Origin: Liolophura sinensis
Taxonomy: Eukaryota; Mollusca; Polyplacophora; Chitonida; Chitonidae
Assembly: GCF_032854445.1 (NCBI RefSeq)
Contig: NC_088302.1
Coordinates: forward strand, 36,028,191 to 36,092,190
Direction of reading: 5' to 3'
Length of the DNA stretch: 64,000 bases
Part shown: positions 25,901 through 40,900 of the stretch, piece by piece
How the letters are laid out: every line of letters starts with the position of its first letter
How positions within the stretch are numbered: the first letter of the stretch is position 1
Made by a program: the position numbers and the translations under genes
Notes under the pieces: model-generated
What the model saw: the letters and a program-made list of their open reading frames with translations, nothing else
Told to the model about the DNA's origin: nothing
Database searches by the model: none

Positions 25901-28900
25901 TTTGCTGGCAGCAAGTAGCTTGTAGTTGTTGTTTTGCCACAGTGACATCAGAGACATGCATGACTAGAGGATGAGAAGTTTTATAAATTGTTAGCCACCA
26001 TCTTAGTACACTCGTGGGACTGTTCCTCGTTCACCAAGTTTGCTACACTTTCCAAGTTGAAGGTCACAAACTTGATCCTTCAGATAACCTTCCAGTTCAT
26101 GAGTCGTGAGGTTGAAAGAAAGGGATTCACATGTCATGGACTCAAAAATGTGACTCGTAGACGTTCTACCAAATGCAGCATTAGACATGGGCTAAATGTA
26201 AGGCAATTTACCATACCAACCCCTTGAGACTTACTAAGGTACTCTGAGTTCCCGCTCTATTATTCTGGTCAGCTTAGGCCGTGAGATTGAGCGTTTCAGT
26301 CTGTTAGGAGGTTGGGACAGAAAGTTCTGGACAGCCTCCACCCTGTTCATATCCACTGGCTCCACCTTCTTCTTTTTCCTGGGGAAATATTCAGTATGGG
26401 AAAAATAATCAGACATATGTGGAGCTATAAACAGAAAAGCCTAAGTGAGATTTCCCATTAAAAATCTGCTTTAGTTCAAAGTATGGGATAATTAAAATAA
26501 TACATGCTGTCATGCGCAGCCAAATTACAAAATGAGAAAGAGGGGATGTCAGTGATCAAAAAAATTCAACAATGACACCAGGTCACAAGTTCCTCTCAGC
26601 ATCTGGTGACACCACCATGTGCTGCCTATATATACATGTATATGTGTTTCTTTTCTGACAGAGTATATTTTGTTAATTGATTGTTGTTTGATGTCAAACT
26701 CATGTATTTTTCACTTATACAAGGGCAGTCAGCTTTAAATCCATGACTTAATATTGATTGCCAATCACATGGCAACAGCACGTACTTTTTGGGGAGCACC
26801 ACATAAGCTCTGCCAGCCTGCAGGGCTAACTCTGCCGGGGTGAGTTTGGCCTCTGAAAACCAAATATAGCATTTAATAATGGTACAATTAAGAATATTAC
26901 ACTCACACATTTTGTACACCTGTCCCTCATGTGACTCTTATCAATTAAGGCTACATATATATGTCCCTCAAATTTTAACCAAGCATGTGTAACATGCATC
27001 TGTGCCTCTTATCAGAGAAATTCTGTATCTTGTTTGCACTCAGATGTCTTGTGTTTATATAACATTTTCTTGTTTGAAACTTATGGTATTTTATTAACTT
27101 AGTTTACAATCAACATGTTTACACAACACATCCATGTAGGTTACCAGACGATATACCAGTTTCTGAATTAAACAATATGATGATGCATTCAACACATCAG
27201 GCTGGGCTTACCTTTTTGATACCTTTTCTCCAGGGACAGAATATCTACCCGTGGTAATTGAGTTTGGTCTTCTTCATCCATCACCTGAAACAAAAAAAAA
27301 ATTCACATCACACTAGTAAAATTACCACCTGTGTGTTGGTCATAAATTTTTGTACTTTGCAACAAAATGATGACCTCTGCAACTAAATGACGAACTTTGC
27401 AACTAAATGACGAACTTTGCAACTAAATGACGAACTTTTGCAACTAAATGATGAACTTTGCACAGGTGAAATGTTGCTGACCACTCTGCTTCTTGTCTAC
27501 AAGTCCCCAATAATGGCTGGTGATCAATATCAGAAGAGAAACATTTAAGTACTGTGTAAGAGGCAAAAACCAGATAAATAAATTGTGGTGAAATTATTCT
27601 CAATTTTTAGGCATTATCAGGACACACCAATTTAAATTGTTGTTTTACAGGCTGAATATATCTTTTTTCAATGTTGGAGGACGGCATCAAAATAAACATA
27701 AAAAATTGTGTCATTAATGAAAATTTGGACTGTTCCTGCAATTTTTCTTGTTGAAGATTTATTTACATAGTCAGAAAGCCTTCAAAAACAGGAAAATCAT
27801 AAAATCATCAAGAACGGACAAAATAAAAAGGGGGATTTTTAGCTTTATTTTTATTCCATTTTTGAATTTTTAATGTTGGTTCACTTGTAAAAACAAAAAC
27901 ACAAAGTAATACGGGTGTTGCCTTACTGTTCAAACAGTCATGCAATGTGCATACCTCTGTAGAATAGCTTTCCCCATAACCACCTTCAAATGTTTCTGGC
28001 TCCTCCGCAAATGTTGTCTTTGGCTTCTTTTTTGTCTTTAGGTCCTGTATCTTCTCCTTCATTTTCTTCATCTACAGCAGACAATACAGAAAATAATGGT
28101 AAACGGGGATGTAACAGACAGATAGTACTGTTCAATACCACATCATGTTGAACCATGTTAACACTGCATATTTCAAATGCAATTCTATTAAAAGGAGAAA
28201 ACTCAGTAATGGGTGTGATCAATCAATTACCTCCTCCTTACACAATGTGGTTCCAAGATGTATAAAAACACATCATTCTCTATCATTACCCCCAGAGCCT
28301 TTGTGAAATACCTCCTTGTTTTATAAGCACGGCTACATTGTATACAAAGGCACATATTACTGAGAAGACGACACATTATATGTACCCACACCGAACGACT
28401 CCTCGCCATCATACGACTGAAAATTTGTTCAGGTCGACATCAAATTTTAAGCATACACATATACATATTATAACCACTTAGGTCTTTCATCAATGAGCAC
28501 AGGAATATGAATTCTATAATCCTCAACCATTTTCAGATTACAGATAAAGAAGACAATCAAAGACTACAAATCTCATGTTCTACTGCCTTTGGTACACATG
28601 CATACCACTGGTTGAATGATGTAAATAGACCAGACAAGTCTGTTATAAAATGTGATGTTTTTTTTTGCTGACAAAAATGAATGGTTAGATATCACATGCC
28701 AGGTGTAACAGAATATCTGGTGACATTGTCAATTTCATTCCATCCTTGGCAAAAGCTATTGTGACATCATGATGTCACAGAAAGGTTAAACATATATTTT
28801 AAGAAAGGTTAAATATATGTAGCTATAGTATTTTCATTCCCTGTGAAGGCAATTATGTCACAGGAAGATTGAATGTGCACATGTACTTAACAGTGTGTGG

Positions 28901-31900
28901 CAGATGATAGTTAAACAACACTGTACTCCTCTGAACAGAAATCAGTGACTAAATACATGAAGGCTGGTACCCGTTTTGTCTGTAAACAATGGTTTTGTCT
29001 GTAAACAATGGTTTTGTCTGTAAACAATGGTTTTGCCTGTAAACAACTGTTTTGTCTATAAACAATGGTTTTGCCTGTAAACAATGGCTTTGTCTGTAAA
29101 CAAAGGTTTTGCCTGTAAACAATGGTTTTGTCTGTAAACAATGGTTTTGCCTGTAAACAATGATTTTGCCTGTAAACAATTGTTTTGCCTGTAAACAATG
29201 GTTTTGCTTTTGCCTGGGTTATAGAATTGAAATAATGTTTTCTGCTGGGTTACTATTTTAGGTTAAAGACGTAGCCTGAGGCCACTTTATTGTCTATAGA
29301 GCTGCCACTAGACACACACAGCAGGATCATCGTTTCTTAATCACTCCCATGTCCAACTGTCTCTAATTACGATGCCCCCTTACACACTTACACATAATTA
29401 TTTAGTCCATAACTTAGATTTGAGTCATATATCTTATCTTGAGTCACATATAATTAATTCTTAGGTGGTCTGAATACTTCATAAATGTGTAAAATCTGTA
29501 CACAAGTTATCTAAAGTATTATACCTCTTCCAGGGCTTCAGTAAAGTCATTAGGTATAATTAGGGCATCTTCTGATGGATCAAACAGTCTTGTCACAGAT
29601 TTGCTTCTCCTGGAAGAGAAAACAAGCATACTTTTGCAAAAAGAACTGAAAACTTAACAATCAGGGAAACTGATTCATCACACTGGAATATACATGTAGG
29701 TAAATATGTCATTAACACCTGGATGGAGGGGAACACAGGTAATATGTAAACAGCATCTGGCTGGATGGTTCTGTTAGTGGGACTGGATGAGGCTGTATAA
29801 TTTGAAGGGGTGGGTGGGTGGGTGGGGGCATGTGTGATGGCCAGGCACCCAAGTAATAAGTTAACAGCACCTGACTGAATGGGTTTGTCTGTGAGATTCA
29901 ATGCGTGAACTCACCTGATGGGTGAGAATACAGGTGATATGTCATAGGACTTGGCTGGAAGGGCCTGTCTCTGATACTGGATGAGGCTGTATAGTGGGGA
30001 ACTCACCTGATGGGTGAGAACACAGGTGATATGTCATAACACTTGGCTGGAAGGGCCTGTCTGTGAGACTGGATGAGGCTGTACAGTGGGGGACTCACCT
30101 GATGGGTGGGAACACAGGTACTATGTCAACAGCACCTGGTTGGATGGGTCTGTATCTGGGACTGGATGAGGTTGTAAAGTGGGGGACTCACCTGATGGGT
30201 GGGAACACAAGTAATATGTCAACAGCACCTGGTTGGATGGGTCTGTATCTGGGACTGGATGAGGTTGTATAGTGGGGGACTCACCTGATGGGTGGGAACA
30301 CAGGTAATATGTCAACAGCACCTAATTGGATGGATCTGTCTCTGGAACTGGATGAGGCTGTTCAGTGGAGGACACCTGATGGGTGTGAACAGCACCTGGT
30401 TGGATGGATCTGTCTCTGGGACTGGATGAGGTTGTATAGTGGGAGACTCACCTGATGGGTGGGAACACAGGTAACATGTGATCATCACCTGGCTGGATGG
30501 GTTTGCCTTTGTGGCACTGGATGAGGCTGTATAGTGGGGGACTCACCTGATGGGTGGGAACACAGGTAATATGCCATCAGCACCTGGCTGGACAGGTCTG
30601 TCTCTGGGGCTGGATGAGGCTGTATAGTGGGGGACTCACCTGATGGGTGGGAACACAGGTAATATGTCATCAGCACCTGGCTGGACAGGTCTGTCTCTGG
30701 GGCTGGATGAGGCTGTATAGTGGGGGACTCACCTGATGGGTGGGAACACAGGTGATATGTCATCAGCACCTGGATGGACAGGTCTGTCTCTGGGGCTGGA
30801 TGAGGCTGTATAGTGGGGGACTCACCTGATGGGTGGGAACACAGGTAATATGCCATCAGCACCTGGCTGGACGGGTCTGTCAGTTAGACTTGAGGGGGCT
30901 GTTTCAGCATAAAACCTGTTCATATCAGTCACTGTGCGGGCTCTCTCATCTGAAATCACAGCAGTACAATTTTCATGCTTATTAAACCAAAACAAAGCTG
31001 TCTTACTATTCACTGAAAACAAGATTGCTAAGTATTAAAACAAATGTTTCAACATTTATTTATTCGTTTGGTGTTTTATGACATGCTCAAGAATGTGTAT
31101 CTACATTTCATAATTGTTTAACTATTATCTCATTTGGTGGGCCTCCGTGGCTCAGCTGGTTAGCGTGCTAGCTAACCTAGAAGCCTTTCACCAGTGCTGT
31201 CGCCGTGAGTTCTAGTGCTTCCTCACCGGCTGTATGTGGGAAGGTCTTCCAGCAACCTGCGGATGGTCATGGGTTTCATGGTTTGCCCTAGCAACTTCAT
31301 TTTTGTCCATCCACAATATTGACCACCGTCACATAAGTGAAAAATTCTATAGTATGGCATTAAAACTGAATGACTATATCACCAAATCAATCAATCAATC
31401 AATCACTCACTCACTGTTATGTACACAGCCAGGTTTGTACACAGGTTTTGTGGCTGTGCTCCTTGCATCATCAGCTAAAGGTGTCTGCCTAGATTCACTA
31501 ACTCAGTCCACCAATCAATCAATGTTCACAGCCAGGTTTCTACCCACCTGTGGATGTGCTCCTAGCATCCTCAGATAATGGCGTCTGCCTGGGCTCCTCC
31601 TCAGTCTCTGTTGCCCCTTCCTGTTGATCCACTGGCTTATCCTCCCCACCCTGATCTCTGGCTCTGACCGCCCTCACATACTCTGTCAAGTCTTCATGTG
31701 AGGTGTACTGACGGGCTAGTGTCCTGCACAAGTTACACAACCCATAAACAATTGTTTGGGAAAGTCCACAGGAAATTTGTTGTTGAAATTACATGTCCCA
31801 TCATGACTGACAGCAGACTTAAATTCAACAATTCAACAGACTTCAAAAGTATAGATTTATTAATAAGAATAACAACGATAATACTCTTTTTCCTGAAATA

Positions 31901-34900
31901 TCTCTCGAATGTTCATCTAAGTTACAGAAAAAAAAATGTACACAGATTATAGATCTTGACAAATGATTTACTGATTATATACTCAATTTATTTAGGGTGG
32001 GTGGGTAAGTGGTGAGTGGACTAGAGTGGGGGTGGGGGTTGTATGTCGAATCGGCTAAATATAAAGTCTTGCAAAGCATCAGCAATTGATGTTCACAGCT
32101 ACAGCTAAAACCATTGTTTACCACTTCTGCTTTTCAATGTCAAGATTTACTACTTTGCTTTTATTCAGAGTATCAAAACTGAGAGGGATGGTTCCTTGGC
32201 TGATTCTAAATTCTTCATCTGCATGTATCATGCAATTCACAGCACATGCAATTGTCGGTGGAGGTGAAGTTTTATAATGGTTCAGACAACAGACAAATAC
32301 TGGACCTGAAAACTGGGGATGCATTGGAGACACTTGTCCCAAAAGTGGATCACAGGCAAACCACTGGCAGGCTAGTGGCCAGCTACTGAATTGCCTTACG
32401 GGATCAATTTAAGCTGTATTTTTACTAGTAGAATAAATCTTCATCCAATGTCGTCAAAGGGTATAAAACTAAAACTCAGATTTAAAAATTGTCTAGAATG
32501 GAGGAAATGAGGACTGTCTCAGCAATTTTTTTTTTATGTTGAAGGTAAATTTACATGACCGGAAAGCTCAGAAGTGAAAAAGAGGATTTTCAGACATATT
32601 TTGATTTCATTTTTGGACATTTTAGTGTTAGCTGACTCGTAAAAAATAAAATAAAATAGACTTCAGCTTAGCCTGTGTAGATAACTGACCTGTCCCTGTT
32701 AGCCATGTCCTCAGGGTTGACATAGTACACATTCTCTAGCTCCTCATCTTCGCTGTCATCAGATGACTCCACTTCCTCCTGACTCACTTCTGACTCCTCG
32801 TCAATGGGATGTCCCTCATACAGGGGGAACAACTTCTGTCTCACCTTGGCTGGTGGCACATCCAAGCGGGGTGGGGCTGGAGTCCAGAAAAGCCGTGAAT
32901 CATCTGTCTTTATGGCCATCTTTCTCCCCTCCACGCTGATGTCACAAGGCGTAAACTGAAAGGTAACAAAAAAAAAACTATGAAAAAAAAAAAGTCTAAT
33001 TTAATTCTATGGCTAAGTAAAATAATAAATTCAACCTTCTATAACGACAAATTAGTTACATTAGGTTTCAGTGGTATTCTTATTAATTACAAAATGTTAA
33101 AAATCTCAAACTGATTTTTGTTGCATCAACCTCAAGAACTGAAACACCAAAAGACCAGAACACAAAAATGGCCTTAAAAGTGCTGCTTACCTCTTACTGC
33201 CCTCATGGCCTAAAGAGATGGAGAAATCATCTTAACCACTTGACCACTGCCCACCTTGACTAAAACTATATACACCATATTCTAATAGGTTTTCCGTGCC
33301 TCCTATCTACCCAAAAGTTGAACCCACTGACCATCTGGTCTGCGCGTTGCTGCCAGGCCTCAAGACTCTCCTCTCCATCCTCCATGAGGGTGTATGCCTC
33401 TGCCAGTATCCTCTCAGCAGCAGCCTCCTGTCTCCTCTCCTCCTCATCCTCCGTAAGGATGATGCCAGTGGTGCTGGGGATCTCATCACTGGACTTAACA
33501 CCGGACAGCACTGAGCTCAAGGGCTGCTCACTGAACTGGTACAAGACACACACAAGCTCAGTCATATACATGTACTTCAGTGCAACACTGTAAATGTTTT
33601 AAACATACAAATGATGAAATCCATGACAAGGATATATGGAGGATACTGTCCAATACTGTCGGCTTGGAAGGCATAAGGGGAGGTCATCAAAGGTCATATA
33701 TATATTATATAGGCATGCAGAAGCACAACAGATTATACAACATAAAATATTATTTTTTATATCAATGAAAAAATGCTGATATTTCACCTTTATAAAACTG
33801 GTCATACAATTTTACAACACATATTGGTACATTACCCATGAGCTTTCATTTCTATTATTTATTCATCTGACTGGTGTTTGATACCGGCACTTAAGAACAT
33901 TTCACTTATACAAAGGCCATCATCATTATGGTCTAAGGAAATGGAACACTATCCCTTGGAAACCCACAACCATCTGCAGGTTTATTTCCAATATTAATAA
34001 TTTATACAATGCCAGGATACAATTTCTCTTTCCTTGGCCACATGTAGCACATCACTCACCCTGTAGGGTTGTGAGGGGAATTTCTCATATTTGCCAGGCG
34101 TGTGATACTTTCGCCCTATTCCCTGAAGCTCTTTGGGTAGCTGGTACTCTGTGGTCGCTGTACAGAAATGGTGGATAGTCTTCTCAGGGAAGACCTTCTC
34201 TGGTGGGTCTAATTTAGAAAATTTCTTCTCAGTTGGTGCCCAGCTGGATAGGAATGACACGGCAGCCGAATAGACAGGAATTCTCTCCCCTGTATCAGGA
34301 TGAGGTGCCTGCCGCGGGGCTATCTCAGCTGCTGTACCTGACAATTTCACAATATCTTCATAGGTAGCATTGGGTGGGGCTAACAGATCTGCCCACGCCT
34401 GTGATAAAACAAGAGAGGAATCTATCATAAAGTGCAAAACAGTTAATCAACAATCTACGTCTTTTCACACACTAGCTGAATTCACCTAATCCAACCTTCA
34501 TGTAGATGGCACTTGAGAAGTAAATGAAAAGAAAATGAAATTAAAATATTTTCTCATATGCATTCAAGTAAGTAAATCAAATTTATAAATAATAAATCTA
34601 TAGTTTTGTTTCCTTCAATTTAAATACTATTTTTTGTTCGTATAATTTCAATGCTTTACACTACGACACACAGTCATATAAGTGAAATATTCTTAGTACT
34701 GCATAAAGCACCAATCAAATAAATAAATAAGTAATTCCAAATTTGTAATGTAATTTAAAGCTTTACTTTAAAACAGATAAAATTGCTGAACACCTAACAG
34801 GTGTGAAGTTCAAAGATTCCACAAAATTATTTCTGACTTGAGCCAAAACTTAAAATATATTTTTGGAGCCCTGTTTTGGAGAAGTGGAAATTAAAATTTT

Positions 34901-37900
34901 AACCACCACAAAAAAGTTGACTTAACACAAATGTGTCAAAACTCCAATGCAGATAACCAAAATGCCAGTGTGACAAAGTTTTAAACTGTTACTTTGACTG
35001 TATTACAATAAACAATACAAAAAAATACAATACAATACAATACAAAACAAAACAATATTACAATATTACAATAAACATAATACTGGGTGGTTTGCCATAA
35101 TAATAACCACAAGCCACATTTTACAGAAAGTTGATGTAACCTGTTGAATGTCACTAAGGTCTCTAGGCAGAGGTTCTCTTGCAGAGCCGTTCTCCGTCGC
35201 ATTGTCCACAACTGGTGGGGGCACTTCTGGCAGAGCTGCTGGGTCTAAGTCTATTTCTGTGCATAGCTGAAGAAAATAATGACTGAATACAAAACACTTA
35301 TGTTTCCTTCATCACCTATAGCCAAGCCAAACATGATCATTAATTAGATGTGCAGTTAACTCTCCTTACAAAAACAGGTAGTGCCACAACATATTTCACT
35401 TCTGACTCAAAACCCAAGCAAACAAACATGTTCTTTAATTTATCTGCCATTTTCCCTGGAATAACAAGAGTTTTGACTGTATATAAGATGTATAAATCCT
35501 TTTTTTTTTCCTTTATTTAACCCAACAATCCATTCAACACAATACTCAATACAACAGACAACTACTGTTTTTAACCTAAAAATTTGCCCAATTATTAATT
35601 CGGTGATGAAACTTACATTTTTCCTACCTTCCAAACCAACCTGAACACACCTTTCCCAGATCAATGGAACTCTCAAAATCAGACAAAATTAGTCATTTAG
35701 GTTTAGATGAAATTTTAGGTCAATTATAGTAAATGTTCATTGCCTAAATCTATGTTATTTCCACTAAATACATTACCACTGTGGTTGATTCATCAGTGTC
35801 AGCTGTCTCAACATCAACTGCAAGGATAAAAAACACACATAAGGACATGTCCATATCATTTCTTGTATCGTAATCCAGTGGACTTAAGCTTTTGTGTGGC
35901 TAAGTATTCAAAATAAACGAAAAGTACATTCATTTTTGTCAATGAATAGAATATAGTTCAGCCCATTAAAAAAATAATAACCAAGTCTGAGAAACTATCA
36001 CACACAATTACCAGTGTCCCTATCTTCCTCTTCATCTTTGTCGCCTTCTGTTTCTATGGCTACTGGTCCATCTAAGTAACAGAGAAAATATGCTCATTAA
36101 TATTTAAATAGCTTGTTTACAGACATAACAAGTCGTGAAGCTCAAATATGTACACATCTCCAGGGTAGGGTACCAATGAAGGAAGCGTTCTGTCACTTCC
36201 AACTGAAATATGACAATCAAATTCTGAAACAATCAGCATAAACAGAAGGATAAATGTTTACAATGTCTTCACTGGTTTAATACTCACAAGCACAAAAAAA
36301 AAAAAAAAAAAATGAAATCATACACTTACTGCTTTTTTTCTCATTTTACTTCTGACTTGTACTCTTACAGCCTTTACTATAAACAATTCTATGCTTAGTA
36401 TTTAAACATATTTTGATAGTGCAGCAATTTTATTGTACCACAAATCTTCAGAAAGTTGAATGAAAATATGGAGTATTATTCAGGAAAGTGTGCAACAGTA
36501 TAAAAGAGATTTATATGAAAACAGAAATCCAGAATAAAAACAAGAAGAGGAAGGTATATGAGCCATTTAATTTCATGTAGTTTATCTGACAGTACATGCA
36601 GTAAAGTCTGAGCCGCACAATAGGGCCACACTGAATTACCTCCCTTGAGTTCACTCTCTCGTTGAAAAAGGTGCACTTTTAGGAGAAGACTTTTGTTAGG
36701 TGGTACCGTAGCATGGTTAATAACAAGTTTTGGAGTTTAAGCAGCATAAACTAGTTGAAGGCTTAGTTTTAGGACAGATTTTAATTTTGTAAACTTAGCT
36801 GGAAAGCCTAAGAAAATGCTCTGTATTTTCTAAATCAATTCGGAGATAATTTTAAACCCCTTGGCCTAAATGTTCTTTTTACATTTTGTTGCCCAGAAGC
36901 TCTGTTGCTGTCGTGTAACAAGGGAGGTAATTCAGAGCAAGCCTATTACCATTCAAGTGCAATGGGCTCATGGCCACAGTTTAACATTTATTTTGACATC
37001 TCTCTAAGCACTTTTCTGTATGAAAGTAAGAAAGGAAAGTAAAGAAAGGAAAGGAAAAACTGTTTATAAAAGAGTTTGGTTTATTATTCAATTGTTACTG
37101 TCAGTGCAGGAGATTAATTAATAATAATAATTTATTATTAATAATAATTAATAATAAAATTAATAATACTTTAATGTGGAGATTCAATCAATTAGTTAAA
37201 CATTGTGATAAAGAAGCTAAGTTAAACCATTCTTCCAAATTTATAAAAATAAATATCAATGCACTAGCCTGCCAGTGTGATTTTCCCTCATAACCATATC
37301 TGCCTATTACACATGCCTGTACACATGCAGTGAAAAACATGTACTTTTGATTCTTATGCTTACACTTTTCCCTCATAACCATATTTGTCCCTTGCATATC
37401 CCTTTACACATGCAGTGAAAAACATCAGAAGTGCATGACAATTCTTTACATATCTGATAAGAGGAAAGGGTGTCTACATCTACTACTAATGAGAAAGATT
37501 GTTGATTTCTAAATCTATGTGGCCAGGAGAGCAATTCTACAAGCATGTCTAATAATACCACTGTATGGTTGAGAATCAGACTCTAGCTCTTGTTCCGTCT
37601 CTTCAGATGGAACAAGACGAGGGCTCGGAGGGACATCAGAGGATTCAGACAACTGATCTGAAAACTGTTCAGATCCTGAAAGAGGAATTCCAGATTAGAG
37701 TCATCATAAATTCATTAACACTTGACACACAAGAGTTTACACACAACATATACTCATTCTGGAGGTAAAGAAATAAATATCTATCATGATGAAAGAAAAA
37801 ATAAACACCCTTCACATGAAATGGCTGTGAAGAAGTTTATGTTACCTTGAACATCTGATATAGACCTTGAATCACCTGGAAAGGAAAAAAAACAGAAAAA

Positions 37901-40900
37901 AATGTCAAAAACAAAGAACAAATTGTTTTGATTTGTATTCGATTCAAAACTTGTCTCTGAGAGAATTGCACGCCAATATAACAAAAATATAACAGAAATA
38001 TCTTCAGTCAAAATTTCAAATCACTTCAAAATTTGTAATTCTTACGTAACAAGGTCAAAATATTGCTTGACGACGTAAATTCTGGGTAAGTTATTGCACA
38101 ACAATTATCAGCCAAAATAACACAGAGGAAGATTAAGGTTGAAATTTAGAATTAAATCTAAGATGGCTTCATGATCCTAAGCCTGGTGTTTTACTTTGTA
38201 CCCCAGAATATTTCACATGTCTAGGACTAGCTAGAGAGCAAGCTGAGCCTACAAGAAACCATCCACTGCTCCTTGACAGTTACCCGACAGAGATTCTAAC
38301 TTAAAGCCATATTCCATCCAGCAGGAGCTGGATGCAATCCTGTGAATTCACTGGTCTAGGGTGAGTGCTATGGTACTCGAGTGTATACACATCAAACTTA
38401 CTTGCATCCAGATAGGTACTAGTCCTTGACAAAACCTGGTCCATAATTTCCTGTATTCTGCGGTCAGCATCAGTCATCCTGTGATTGATTGGTGAAAAGG
38501 AAAGTGATATTTCATAGGGTGCATTTCATAGAAACAATTTATCAATAAAACATGATAATGTATATGGTCAAGGAAAGACAAACATTAGTTCACCATATTT
38601 TCTCAATATTTTCTCACACAATCATTTACATGAAGAACCAGACATACATCTTCAAGCAGAAAATAACAATCATAAGTGGTCAGTTGTGACAACCAGTTCT
38701 ATAAGTCACTCTGTCCGTCAGTTGGGTCATTGGTCAATTTTCTGACATCCTATCTTTTAACATGGGGTGATTGATAAATTATACACATCCTATATTTCAA
38801 CATTGCCCTGAGCTCATGGCAACATCAAATTTAGGTGGTGTGTCATGTCTAATGATCTTTTGTGCTATTTTGGTGCTCACAATTTTAGCACCATTATAAT
38901 AGGATACTTACTCGCCAGTGCGAGACTGAATCCTCAGAGAAGTGATAATTTCATCAACAGTCCATTCAGACCTGGGACGAGATGATAGAGTTTCCGTTTC
39001 ATCATCATTGTATGATGTTAGAGACTTTGTCTTACTCTTGTCGCCTGTTTGAAAAAGACAAAAAGCTGGAGATGAGTAACTGGATGGTTCTTATAAATAA
39101 ATGTACATGACTGTATATTTGTTACAATATGAATATAGATACTCCAAGACTGCCAAATTTAATAATCACGCCAAAAAGTTATTTTTGTCTCATTATTACT
39201 AATTCATATGCATGTAGTCTGGTTATGTTCCCTCTTTATTCATACATCCATACCAGACTTTTTAAAGTTCTGCAAAACCAATCAACCGACAAAGAATTTG
39301 TTGTGGTAAATTAAAGTAAACCTGATCAAAGGGAAAATCAACTGCAAATCAGAGAAAATGCACTGTACATGTTGTTCAGTCTATGGAAGTGTTTGATGTG
39401 TTTTTCTACCTGAAAACCCGAAAAAAATTCAGGACCAAACAAAGGTAAAGATTAAACAGTTTATATTATAAATCTCACCCTTGATGGCCTCTTTACTACG
39501 GTGAAACCTCTCAGATCTGGTTCCCTTTTTAAGACTTCTACCAGGAAGTGCTGTTTTGTCACTATCAGCTATTTTCTGGTTGTCTTCTGTTTTCTGGGTT
39601 TTAGGAGATGTCAAGCGCTTTGCTTCCTCTAGTAAAGCTTTGGCTGACATAAACTGCAATTATAATGAAAATAGTTTGAACAATGGGTTTTTCTTTTAAC
39701 ACCAATGCATAATTTGTGAAAAAGGTTGGTGGATTCAGCGTGAGTTTGTAGGATATTTGTACTTCATCCTGCAATATACTGTGTTAATTATACAATACAC
39801 ATATAAAGTGAACAGATACACACTTCAGAACAATATCAGTGCATGTAAAAATGTTTTGTATATACCATAGGTTATCAGCACCAAATCAGATAGGCATTGT
39901 AAATAGAATTATACACTGAAAATACTGACAAGTGTCCTTCTCTAACTGCAGCCCTTGAAATATCTCTAAACGTGAAGCAATGCCCCAGTGATAAACAATA
40001 AATGCACTTTCATATTATCATTGTTTAAAAAAAAAAGAACTTATAAATGATCCAAAGATTTCTCTACTTATGAAAGAATGTAATTCCAATTTTACAAAGC
40101 CATCTATGACATAAGTCAAGATGTGTGTAGAGGTAAGGTGCAAAAGCCAAAAATCTACATCATACAATGTGTCTACATTGATGATTTATTTAAATTCATG
40201 TAATTAGAGAAAAATGACACATCCACAATTGTGTCACAAAATATTGGCTTTGAAATTCAGAACTCATTACCGATCCTGAGGTGTTTGGTCTGGATGTCTC
40301 AGTGGATGGTCTGGCTGGACCTCCTGAGACTGGTCGTGATTGGATAAACTCTTCACTGACAGCTGTCGTCACGTTCTCCAAGTCATCATCCATTTCCTCA
40401 ATGGCTTGGTCATACTGGCTGAAACTGGTCTGATCTGGCAGTGTGATGTCACCACTCATCAGTGAGGACTGCAGGCTTTTAGCACTTCGTGTCCTCTCGC
40501 CAATACTTTCTAAAGAGTCATAAAAACGCCTTATATTGCAGTCTTAAGACATTCAATCTTCAGGTTCAAGTTTTTCCACCTTTGTTTAAGAGATGACAGA
40601 AAAAAAGCATTTAAAGATCAGAAGCCGATTTCATAAAGCCAATTCTGCCTCACATCAAAATGATTTTACAGGTCACATCTATTTTGGGGCAATAGAAATT
40701 AAAATTTGGCCGCCTCATCAATGTTTCCTTAAGGCAAATCTGTAAAACTTTCACATAAAACACAGTATTGTCACAATGTTTTAAATTTCATATGGCTGTT
40801 GTGGGAATGACCACAGAAGTATGTTATATTCACTTGAATTCAACAAATGACAAAATTCACTGTATCCTGAAACCATAAAAGTATGTAAATCAAATATTTT

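Noticed and set aside
28911-29198. Two overlapping minus-strand repeat proteins of KPLFTDKTIVYRQN type
   Set aside because: They are frames through the 19-bp tandem repeat, in an intron of the TTC6-like gene.
30485-30862. 125-codon minus-strand open frame with 31-residue repeats (SHPSGESPTIQPHP)
   Set aside because: The 93-bp unit is divisible by three, so one frame stays open across copies. This is not the frame of exon 21 and it ignores the splice sites.
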